The notes beneath the pieces were generated by a model, which worked only from the letters and a program-made list of their open reading frames with translations, did not search any database and was not told the origin of the DNA. The translations under genes were made by a program, and so were the position numbers. Below are positions 1-5,844 of a DNA stretch of 12,487 bases, piece after piece. Source of the DNA: UBA7672 sp035995285 (GTDB lineage Bacteria > Pseudomonadota > Alphaproteobacteria > Caulobacterales > Hyphomonadaceae); NCBI GenBank assembly GCA_035995285.1, contig DASYKO010000265.1, forward strand, positions 1 through 12,487, in the 5' to 3' direction. Position 1 is the stretch's first letter. Each line of letters starts with the position of its first letter.

Positions 1-415
1 GCACCTGGTCGAGATCCATCGAGCCGACGACGGTACGGATGTTGGTCATCGACAGATTGGTGATAGCGCGGATGAGGTCGTTCACTTCGTAAGCCGCTGG
101 CACCGCATCGACGATCTGCGTGAACACGATGGCGTCGACCGAGACCTGCGCGTTGTCCTTGGTGATGACCTCCTGCTGCGGGATGTCGAGCACGGTCTCC
201 ATCATGTTCAGCTTGTGGCCGATGCGGTCCACGAACGGCATGATGAAGGCGAGACCCGGAGAGAGCGTGCGCGTGTAGCGCCCGAACTGTTCGACCGTGA
301 ACTGATAGCCTTGCGGCACCACCTTCACCGCGCTGAACACGATGAAGATCATCAGGATCCCGATCAGGATGGGAACCAGAAATCCAACGCCGTCGCCAAG
401 CGATCCGAAATCCAT
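1..415 (-). CDS. SPFH/stomatin-prohibitin domain membrane protein, N-terminal part (runs off window)
   Basis: Translating the minus strand gives 138 residues before the window edge. A hydrophobic segment at about residues 10-30 is a single N-terminal membrane anchor. It is followed by the typical SPFH opening, with KVVPQGYQFTVEQFGRYTR at about 31-49 and then SPGLAFIMPFVDRI. Later residues match the stomatin pattern (LDIPQQEVITKDNAQVSVDA). Such proteins (QmcA/YbbK, stomatin type) form large membrane-bound oligomers and often pair with NfeD-type partners. Any partner would lie outside this window. Two in-frame ATGs occur, at 424 and 415. A GAGGAG motif at 425-430 is abutted by the first and lies 9 nt from the second, so 415 is preferred. 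A perfect inverted repeat lies just upstream at 434-455. The family call is firm, but the subfamily is inferred. Confidence 0.9.
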   Translation of the reverse strand, partial: MDFGSLGDGVGFLVPILIGILMIFIVFSAVKVVPQGYQFTVEQFGRYTRTLSPGLAFIMPFVDRIGHKLNMMETVLDIPQQEVITKDNAQVSVDAIVFTQIVDAVPAAYEVNDLIRAITNLSMTNIRTVVGSMDLDQV

Positions 416-433
416 CCCGCCCATCTCCTCAAT

Positions 434-455
434 CGTGACAAGTTACCTTGTCACG
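434..455. promoter_or_regulatory. Perfect 9-bp inverted repeat upstream of the SPFH gene
   Basis: Arms CGTGACAAG (434-442) and CTTGTCACG (447-455) are exact reverse complements around a 4-nt TTAC centre. The element ends only a few bases before the Shine-Dalgarno of the SPFH gene. It could be a repressor operator or an RNA hairpin in the 5' leader. No T-run follows on the minus strand, so it does not look like an intrinsic terminator of the upstream peroxiredoxin gene. The symmetry is directly visible; its function is inferred. Confidence 0.55.
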
Positions 456-546
456 AACAGAGATGGGGGTCAAGGCGCGCGAACACAAGCGCCTCGCTGA
501 GGGCGTTGTTTCGATTCAGCTTTAGAGCAGCGTTAGCCGTAAAGGC

Positions 547-1023
547 TCAGAGCTGGCCGAGCATGTAGTCGGCGCTCGAGACTTCGTATTTACCCGGCTC
601 TTCGAGATTGAGCTGCTTCACCACGCCGTCCTCGACGATCATGGAATAGCGCTTCGAGCGCAGGCCCATGCGCGGAACGTCGAATTCCATTCCCAGCGCC
701 TTGGTGAAATCGCCCGCGCCGTCGGCCAGCATGACAACGTCCTCGCCCACCTTCTGGTCGCGGCCCCAGGCATCCATCACCCACACGTCGTTGATCGAGA
801 CGCATGCGATGGTGTCGACGCCCTTGGCGCGGAATTCGGCCGCCTTTTGCGTGAAGCCCGGCAGGTGCTTGGCCGAGCAGGTCGGCGTGAAAGCTCCCGG
901 AACAGCGAAGAGCGCGACTTTCTTGCCCTTGGTCAGCTGGGATACGGTCACGTCATCGCCCTTGCCGTCCTTCCAGACGCGGAAGGTTGCCTCCGGCAGC
1001 TTGTCTCCGACCTTGATCGTCAT
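547..1023 (-). CDS. Prx5-type peroxiredoxin (AhpC/TSA-Redoxin family)
   Basis: A 158-residue cytosolic thiol peroxidase expected to reduce hydrogen peroxide and organic hydroperoxides. The active-site segment VPGAFTPTCSAKHLPGF places the peroxidatic cysteine at C49, with the conserved Pro and Thr before it. C74 sits at the IACVS position usual in bacterial and eukaryotic Prx5 proteins. No cysteine exists near the C-terminus where a resolving cysteine would lie, so a 1-Cys mechanism with an external thiol reductant such as glutathione/glutaredoxin is likely (family knowledge plus inference). No glutaredoxin domain is fused. The start at 1023 is supported by AAGGAG about 8 nt upstream, and the length is normal for the family. 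The gene stands alone between the SPFH gene and the divergent yqgE. Confidence 0.95.
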   Translation of the reverse strand: MTIKVGDKLPEATFRVWKDGKGDDVTVSQLTKGKKVALFAVPGAFTPTCSAKHLPGFTQKAAEFRAKGVDTIACVSINDVWVMDAWGRDQKVGEDVVMLADGAGDFTKALGMEFDVPRMGLRSKRYSMIVEDGVVKQLNLEEPGKYEVSSADYMLGQL

Positions 1024-1208
1024 CGCCTTCTCCTTGAAACGGTTTAAGTGGACCGGCGATGATCTAGAACCATTCCGGCCTCAAGGCGAATCTCTTGAGC
1101 CGGGGCAATTTTCTTGGCGCCGGACCGCCTTTTCGCGGCTTGCCTAGCCCCTTCCAAGGGGACAGCATGCCCTGTCCGAGGCCGCAACGGGAACAGGGAG
1201 GCTGAAGG
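1024..1208. promoter_or_regulatory. Divergent intergenic region, peroxiredoxin / yqgE
   Basis: This 185-bp gap must hold promoters for both flanking genes. Three symmetric elements are visible. One is a hairpin with a single bulge at about 1077-1101 (CTCAAG / CTTGAG core). The second is CCCCTT-cc-AAGGGG at 1148-1161. The third is GGACAG-catgcc-CTGTCC at 1160-1177. None matches an operator I can name with confidence, and no convincing -35/-10 pair stands out. Confidence 0.35.
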
Positions 1209-1769
1209 TTGGACCACTCGCTTGCCGGCAGGCTCCTGATCGCGGCGCCTTCGATCGAGGACCCGCGCTTCCGCCAGGCTGTGATCCTCGTCTGCACGCA
1301 CAACGAAGAACACGCCATGGGCATCGTGCTCAACAAGCCGAGCGATGAGGATAATCTGCCCGACCTGCTCGATCAGCTCGGCGTCGACGGCCATGATGCG
1401 CCAGAGGATGCGCACATCCTCGTCGGCGGGCCGGTGAGCCGCGACCGCGGCTTCGTGCTCCACTCCGAAGACTATGACAGCGAAGGCGCCACCCTGCAGA
1501 TCTGCGACGGCGTCTGCCTCACCGCCACGCGCGACGTGCTGCATGCCATGGCGTCGGATTCCCCGCCCGAGCGTTTCGTGCTGGCGCTGGGCGATTCCGG
1601 CTGGGGCGCAGGGCAGCTGGAGATGGAGCTGGCGGAGAATGTCTGGCTTGTCGGGATTCCAGATGTGCAGCTCGTCTACGATCCCTCGCTCGACACCAAG
1701 TGGAGCCGCGCGCTTGCCCGCATCGGCGTCTCGCCCGACAAGCTGCAGGTGAGCGGCGGCAGGGCGTGA
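1209..1769 (+). CDS. yqgE: YqgE/AlgH family protein (UPF0301, DUF179)
   Basis: A 186-residue member of the conserved YqgE/AlgH family. It was historically linked to alginate regulation in Pseudomonas, but its biochemical role is still unsettled. Conserved blocks are visible in order: LAGRLLIAAPSIEDPRF at the N-terminus, MGIVLNKP at 37-44, GGPVSRDRGFVLH from 73, and GDSGWGAGQLE at 128-138. The start is a TTG at 1209. A stop codon (TGA) sits two codons upstream in frame, no in-frame ATG precedes the conserved block, and AGGGAGG lies 7 nt before the TTG. In gammaproteobacteria yqgE is often next to ruvX and pyrB. Here those genes are on the same strand but about 9.8 kb away. The next gene begins 15 bp downstream, suggesting co-transcription. 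Confidence 0.93.
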   Translation: MDHSLAGRLLIAAPSIEDPRFRQAVILVCTHNEEHAMGIVLNKPSDEDNLPDLLDQLGVDGHDAPEDAHILVGGPVSRDRGFVLHSEDYDSEGATLQICDGVCLTATRDVLHAMASDSPPERFVLALGDSGWGAGQLEMELAENVWLVGIPDVQLVYDPSLDTKWSRALARIGVSPDKLQVSGGRA

Positions 1770-1784
1770 ACTTCGGGGAAGCGG

Positions 1785-2468
1785 ATGGGCATTCTCACCG
1801 CCGACATGCGCCGCGTTCTCGACGAGCAGCAGCTCGGCTTCATCGCCACCGTAACGCCTGACGGCAAGCCCAACCTGAGCCCCAAGGGCACGACGCGGGC
1901 GTGGGATGATGATCATCTCGTGTTCGCCGACATCTGTTCGCCGGGCACGATCGAGAACCTGCGGCGTAATCCGGCGATCGAGATCAACGTGGTCGATCCG
2001 ATTGTGCGAAAAGGTTACCGCTTCAAGGGCGAGGCCGTGGTCCTGTCCTCCGGAGCGCAATACGATGAGATCGAAGCCTGGTTCCGGGCGCGCGGTTCGC
2101 AGAACGCGTTCCGCCATATCGTGCTGGTGAAAGTCATCTACGCCGCCGAACTCGTCTCCCCCGCCTACGACCTCGGCCGTTCAGAAGCTGAAGTCTCGGC
2201 GCACTGGGAGAAACGGCGGGATGAGCTGCGGAAGGCTCGCGAAGGCCAGACCTGCGCATCACAAACGCTCCAGCCGCTGCGTAACGCCAGAAAGCCCGAT
2301 TGCTGGACGCCCACGCCCCATCTAGGTTCGCCCCAGATTCTGGAGACACCCCATGCGTTCCGCCCTGCTCGCGCTTGCCCTCGCCTTCGCCGCACCGGCC
2401 TTTGCCGACACCCCGATCAAATTCCCGGAAAAAGTGCAGCGCACCGACTTCCAGGCCGTGATCGCTGA
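1785..2468 (+). CDS. PNPOx-like FMN-binding split-barrel protein with a suspicious C-terminal run-on
   Basis: Residues 1 to about 153 match the pyridoxamine 5'-phosphate oxidase-like split-barrel fold. The start is MGILTADMRRVLDEQQ, followed by FIATVTPDGKPNLSPKG, then NLRRNPAIEINVVDPI and YRFKGEAVVL. Related small proteins bind FMN or similar flavins; the substrate is unknown. GGGGAAGCGG precedes the ATG. The family usually ends near the helix finishing RRDELRKARE (E153, about nt 2243). Here the frame stays open for another 74 codons, through a Pro/Arg/His-rich sequence that looks like translated noncoding DNA. It also runs 116 bp into the next gene, through that gene's signal peptide in another frame. 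A lost stop codon or small frameshift near 2244-2290 is likely. The first half is certain, but the true end is not. Confidence 0.75.
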   Translation: MGILTADMRRVLDEQQLGFIATVTPDGKPNLSPKGTTRAWDDDHLVFADICSPGTIENLRRNPAIEINVVDPIVRKGYRFKGEAVVLSSGAQYDEIEAWFRARGSQNAFRHIVLVKVIYAAELVSPAYDLGRSEAEVSAHWEKRRDELRKAREGQTCASQTLQPLRNARKPDCWTPTPHLGSPQILETPHAFRPARACPRLRRTGLCRHPDQIPGKSAAHRLPGRDR

Positions 2469-2919
2469 CGTCGGCCCGGCCTACGTCGCCGGCCAGCCGA
2501 CCGAGGCGGCCTTGCGCGAACTGGTCGCCAAGGAAGGCATCAAGACCGTCATCAACCTGCGCACGCAGCAGGAAATGGATAACCGCAAGCAGGTGCCGTT
2601 CGACGAAGCGGCCGTGCTGAAGGAGCTGGGCGTCAATTACGTCCACATCCCGCTCGGCGGGCCGGATACGCCCTACACGCCCGAAGCGGTCGAGAAATTT
2701 GCCAAGGCCTTCGAAGGCGCCAACACCAAGGTGCTGCTCCACTGCACCGTCGCCTGGCGCGCCAGCCACATGTGGGCGGCCTATCTCGTGAAGCACAAGG
2801 GCGTCGCGCGCGAGGAAGCCGTGAAGCAGGCCACCGCCATCAACTTCGGTGGCTACCCGCAAGGCGGCACGCCGCTCGACGGCCTGCTCGGCGTGAGCAC
2901 CAAGCCGGGCGGGAACTGA
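2353..2919 (+). CDS. Exported DUF442/BLH-type tyrosine-phosphatase-like protein
   Basis: A 188-residue protein with a clear signal peptide: MRS, a Leu/Ala-rich core, and probable cleavage after AFA at residue 18. It is therefore likely periplasmic. The mature part has the dual-specificity-phosphatase-like layout seen in DUF442 (beta-lactamase-hydrolase-like, BLH) proteins. VAGQPTEAALRELVAKEGIKTVINLR comes first, then VNYVHIPLGGPDTPY, then the putative P-loop VLLHCTVAWRAS. The catalytic Cys would be C131 and the Arg R136, giving C-x4-R rather than the C-x5-R of classical PTPs. To my knowledge C-x4-R is usual for DUF442, but Ala-Trp here replaces the usual small Gly-containing turn. The substrate is unknown. 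The ATG at 2353 is supported by TGGAG about 7 nt upstream. The preceding gene's reading frame overlaps this start. Confidence 0.85.
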   Translation: MRSALLALALAFAAPAFADTPIKFPEKVQRTDFQAVIADVGPAYVAGQPTEAALRELVAKEGIKTVINLRTQQEMDNRKQVPFDEAAVLKELGVNYVHIPLGGPDTPYTPEAVEKFAKAFEGANTKVLLHCTVAWRASHMWAAYLVKHKGVAREEAVKQATAINFGGYPQGGTPLDGLLGVSTKPGGN

Positions 2920-2990
2920 TCCGCACGACATAGACTGCCTAAACCCACAGATCACTCGACGCGCCCCTCGGCTGCCGCGATCGTGCCGGC

Positions 2991-3482
2991 ATGCGATACA
3001 AGCCGCATATGCACCTTGCGGAATGGCTGAAGGCGTCGTCGGAGATCGAGTGTCATCCGGCGAGCCTCGCCGAGGTTGCAATCCTTGAGCGCCGCTATGG
3101 CGTCGTGCTGCCGGACGATTTTCGCACCTACCTGCTCGAAGCCATGCCCGCATGCGGCGGCAACATGGATGACGCCCATACGATCTGGTGGGAAGCCGAG
3201 CTGATCAAGAGCATCCCGGACGAACACGCCAACAGCCAATACGGCCCGCATAAGTTCAAGAACGCCGAGGTGGCCGCCGAAGAAGACGTATACCTGTACT
3301 TCGCCGACTACTGCATCTGGATCTGGGCGTGGGCGATCAATTGCGGCCAGGGCGTCAACCGAGGACGCATCGTGCGGATCGACGGCGCCAAGGACGGCTT
3401 CGTCGCCGACAGCTTTTCCGAGTTCGTCGGCTACTACCTTCACAATGTGGGCTGGCCGAAAAACCCGCTGCCTAGTCCCTGA
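2991..3482 (+). CDS. SMI1/KNR4 (SUKH) family protein
   Basis: A 163-residue cytosolic protein. Residues 25-45 carry the SUKH opening (SLAEVAILERRYGVVLPDDFR), followed by YLLEAMPACGG. The segment YFADYCIWIWAWAI (103-116) matches the core strand pattern common in SUKH proteins. The C-terminal VADSFSEFVGYYL is the usual last helix. In bacteria many SUKH proteins are immunity proteins for polymorphic or contact-dependent toxins; others have unknown housekeeping roles. No toxin gene is visible nearby, so its immunity role is only possible. The ATG at 2991 is used; a second ATG at 3009 is an alternative start. Its end overlaps the convergent thioesterase gene by 11 bp. Confidence 0.85.
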   Translation: MRYKPHMHLAEWLKASSEIECHPASLAEVAILERRYGVVLPDDFRTYLLEAMPACGGNMDDAHTIWWEAELIKSIPDEHANSQYGPHKFKNAEVAAEEDVYLYFADYCIWIWAWAINCGQGVNRGRIVRIDGAKDGFVADSFSEFVGYYLHNVGWPKNPLPSP

Positions 3483-4272
3483 ACGCCGCCACCTGTTCGG
3501 ACGTCGCCAGCAGCACGCCGCTTCGTGACCACAGCTTCAGCTCGTGATCGAAATACCCGCCCTCACAGCGGCGGCAGTGGACTTCGCTCAGGATGAAGTC
3601 GTTGCCCGCCGCCGCATACTCCTCCGGCGTCGCATGGAAATGCGTCGTCATCGACACTGTGCTCGATCCCGAGGTCGACGGACGCTTCCACATCACGCGC
3701 GGCGGGGCGTGATCGGCCATCGCCGCGAGCATCAAGACGTCCAGCGGGCGGCCGCGCTTGTCCTTCATCCACACCAGCGAGCTGGCGGGCAGGTTGGGAT
3801 CGTGCGCCGGATCGCGCGGCAGGGGCGTCGCCCAGCGTGTCAGCAGCTGCCGGCCGAAGGGAATATCCGGCCCCCACTCCTTCATCTTGTCGGACGTCGG
3901 AGGATCGACATGCGGCATCACCGCGTCGGTGAAGCGCGTGGTCTCGCGCCGCACGCCGAAGGTGGCCTGCGCGTGTGCGGCCACCTTGCCGTTCTGGATC
4001 AACTCCGAGCGCCAGAACTGCAGCCGCGCACCTGAACGCAGGAGGCGCGTCGAGATCTCGAACACGCCCTCGCTGATGGCCTCGATGAACAGGACGGAGA
4101 GCGACAGCGGCTCGCCCTTCACGCCGGGCTCCACCATCGCGCCCTTTAACAACGCAGCGCCGGTCCAGCCGCCGAACTGGCTGCCGAACCCGCGATAGTC
4201 GGGATCGATCTGCCCGGCCCAGAGATTGGGCCCGGAGGGCTTGAGGTCGATGGAGTCTGCAAAGCTGATCAT
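3472..4272 (-). CDS. TesB-like acyl-CoA thioesterase (double hotdog), paralog 1
   Basis: A 266-residue protein predicted to hydrolyse acyl-CoA thioesters in the cytosol. It has the double-hotdog layout of the TesB/4HBT_3 group. The N-terminal hotdog has QFGGWTGAALLKGAMVEP and LSLSVLFIEAI. The strand SGARLQFWRSEL is followed by GKVAAHAQATFG. The second hotdog includes VSMTTHFHATPEEY and ends with GGYFDHELKLWSRSG and LLATSEQVAAF. The Gln near the end may correspond to the TesB catalytic Gln. The frame is open to a GTG at 4299, but alignment with paralog 2 (MISFADSIDL versus MTNFADLIQL) supports the ATG at 4272, giving near-identical lengths (266 and 265). Its chain-length preference cannot be read from sequence. 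It lies 101 bp downstream of paralog 2 on the same strand. Confidence 0.88.
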   Translation of the reverse strand: MISFADSIDLKPSGPNLWAGQIDPDYRGFGSQFGGWTGAALLKGAMVEPGVKGEPLSLSVLFIEAISEGVFEISTRLLRSGARLQFWRSELIQNGKVAAHAQATFGVRRETTRFTDAVMPHVDPPTSDKMKEWGPDIPFGRQLLTRWATPLPRDPAHDPNLPASSLVWMKDKRGRPLDVLMLAAMADHAPPRVMWKRPSTSGSSTVSMTTHFHATPEEYAAAGNDFILSEVHCRRCEGGYFDHELKLWSRSGVLLATSEQVAAFRD

Positions 4273-4373
4273 GGGCCCACCCATGCCGCGTAGCTGCACG
4301 AGGTCAACGCGACGGATTGATTAGCTGCGCTGAAAGGTGTTGGACGCCCACGAAAGCCGCAAGGAAAAGCCGC

Positions 4374-5171
4374 TCACTCGCGATACGTCGCCACCTGTTC
4401 GCTGGTTGCCAGCAGCGCGCCCGTGCGGCTCCACAGCTTCAGCTCGTGATCGAAATAGCCGCCGGCGCAGCGGCGGCAGATCGTGTCGCTGAGCAGATAG
4501 TCGGCGCCCACCGCGGCCACTTCCTCCGGCGAGCCGTGGAAATAGATGTTCATGCTCACGGTCGAGGACATCATGAACCGCCCCGTCTTCATCATCGGCC
4601 GCGGCGGCGAGAAATCCGCCAGCAAGGCCAGCAGCGGATAGTCCAGTTCGACACCGTGCCTGTGCCTGACCCAGAACACGGACCGCGCGGGATAATCGCC
4701 GGGCCTCCAGCCCTCGGGGTAGGGCAAGGAGAGGCAATCCAGCTTCTCTCCGAACTTTGTCGGCGGCGAGAAAGAGATCAGCCCCTCCGTCTCCGGCGAT
4801 GGCGAGGCGTACATCTCCGCGTCCGTGAATTCCGACTTCGAGGAGCGGCGGGCGCCCAGCGTGATCTGCGCGTGGGCGCAGACCTTGCCGCGCTGGCTGA
4901 TCTCCGCGCGCCAGAACTGCAACCGCGCCCCCGCGCGCAGCGGCCGCGTCGAAACCTCGATCGGCCCCGCCCCGATGGCGTCGGTATACATCACGGTCAG
5001 CGACAGTGGCGGCCCATGCTCGCCCGCCTCCATCATCGCCGCCTTCAGCAGCACGGCCGCGGTCCATCCGCCGAATTGCCCGGCGGGATGCGAATAGTCC
5101 GTGTCGGCCTCACCCGCCCAGAGATTCTCCGAGCCGGGGTGGAGCTGGATGAGATCTGCAAAGTTGGTCAT
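4374..5171 (-). CDS. TesB-like acyl-CoA thioesterase (double hotdog), paralog 2
   Basis: A 265-residue paralog of the neighbouring gene. Shared landmarks include ENLWAGEADTDYSHPAGQFGGWTAA near the start, RAGARLQFWRAEI in the first hotdog, VSMNIYFHGSPEEV in the second, and CRRCAGGYFDHELKLW plus LLATSEQVATYR at the end. The middle region (about residues 105-180) has diverged strongly from paralog 1, which fits different acyl specificity after an old tandem duplication (inference). The start at 5171 is an ATG with only a weak purine-rich motif upstream. It is the first gene of the two-gene minus-strand unit and is divergent from the low-GC cassette on its right. Confidence 0.88.
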   Translation of the reverse strand: MTNFADLIQLHPGSENLWAGEADTDYSHPAGQFGGWTAAVLLKAAMMEAGEHGPPLSLTVMYTDAIGAGPIEVSTRPLRAGARLQFWRAEISQRGKVCAHAQITLGARRSSKSEFTDAEMYASPSPETEGLISFSPPTKFGEKLDCLSLPYPEGWRPGDYPARSVFWVRHRHGVELDYPLLALLADFSPPRPMMKTGRFMMSSTVSMNIYFHGSPEEVAAVGADYLLSDTICRRCAGGYFDHELKLWSRTGALLATSEQVATYRE

Positions 5172-5343
5172 GCGCTCAACATGGCGGCGGCTCTTGTTGC
5201 GTCAACGTCCACGAAGCGAACCCGAAGACTTTCTCACCGCACAATCGGCGTCAGCTCGATCAATCTCTTGCTCTATCCTGATTGCTATCAACCTACATAT
5301 GCGCCAATATTGTTTCGGGTCTGGTGTATTGGGGGGATATTCA
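5172..5343. promoter_or_regulatory. Divergent intergenic region left of the low-GC cassette
   Basis: This 172-bp gap separates the thioesterase pair (minus) from the basic-tail gene (plus). Base composition shifts toward AT from about 5260. A possible plus-strand promoter is TTGCTA (5282-5287), 18 bp from AATATT (5306-5311), each matching the sigma-70 consensus at four of six positions. A GGGGGGA Shine-Dalgarno follows just before the ATG at 5344. The promoter call is weak. Confidence 0.25.
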
Positions 5344-5811
5344 ATGGCCACCGCCAAAAAGAAAAAGTCGACCGCGAAGCGCAAGCCCGCGAAAGCTTCT
5401 AAGGCCAAACCGGCCGCGAAGAAGAAGCCTACGGCGAAGAAAAAGAGGCCTCGCGCAAAAGCAAAATCAGTTCGCGGCGCGACACGGGCGCCTCGATCCT
5501 TTTCCACCAGCTTGATGCCGGAAGAGATGAGTCCGGCAGACTTGCGGACGGCGATTTACACGCTGCTCGTGGAGATCATTGGCGTCAACAAGCCGCAGCT
5601 TCGGCCGGTCGATGGAGACACACCTGTGGAGGACTGGAACTATCGAGTGAGCGATGTCCTCAGGCTGCTGCGAAACGTCATGGGACAACTTTCAATTCCT
5701 GAAGCGGACAAGCCCCGAGTGGATTCTAACGATGCCGAGGAGTGTCTGCCGAAGACAGTCAACGAAATAGCGCTCTATCTCGCACAAAAAATAGCGGCAT
5801 ACCGACAATAG
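5344..5811 (+). CDS. Protein with Lys/Ala-rich histone-H1-like tail and an ACP-like helical domain
   Basis: A 155-residue protein that I cannot assign to a named family. Residues 2 to about 45 are almost only Lys, Ala, Pro, Arg, Ser and Thr, with repeats such as KPAAKKKPTAKKK resembling histone H1 tails. They are likely disordered and able to bind DNA, RNA or other polyanions. From about residue 60 a compact domain begins. It reads LRTAIYTLLVEIIGVNK, then VDGDTPVEDW, VSDVLRLLRNVMGQLSIP, and a last helix LPKTVNEIALYLAQKI. The order and spacing resemble acyl carrier protein (IIGxxxGV, FVEDL, VELVMALEEEF, TVxxAIDYI). However, the Asp-Ser-Leu phosphopantetheine site is absent. The frame is open further upstream, but GGGGGGA before the ATG at 5344 and the basic tail support this start. 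The beta-barrel gene follows after 33 bp. Confidence 0.8.
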   Translation: MATAKKKKSTAKRKPAKASKAKPAAKKKPTAKKKRPRAKAKSVRGATRAPRSFSTSLMPEEMSPADLRTAIYTLLVEIIGVNKPQLRPVDGDTPVEDWNYRVSDVLRLLRNVMGQLSIPEADKPRVDSNDAEECLPKTVNEIALYLAQKIAAYRQ

Positions 5812-5844
5812 AAGAGCAGGGCCAAGGGTAAGGGGGATTTTCAG

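Noticed and set aside
480..520. Possible terminator hairpin after the peroxiredoxin gene
   Set aside because: The CGCC/GGCG stem is short and imperfect, and no T-run follows on the minus strand.
1044..2117. Long minus-strand open frame (357 codons) opposite yqgE and the PNPOx-like gene
   Set aside because: Its composition is Arg/His/Ala-rich with no recognisable motif, and it lies antisense to two clearly conserved genes. GC-rich third positions explain the absence of stops.
4317..5402. Long plus-strand open frame (361 codons) opposite thioesterase paralog 2
   Set aside because: It is Arg-rich without family motifs and fully antisense to a conserved thioesterase. It also runs across the promoter gap.
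5360..5470. Lys/Ala codon repeats in the basic-tail gene considered as a DNA repeat array
   Set aside because: The repetition is at the amino acid level with varied codons. There is no fixed DNA unit or spacer pattern, so it is neither a CRISPR nor a tandem DNA repeat.
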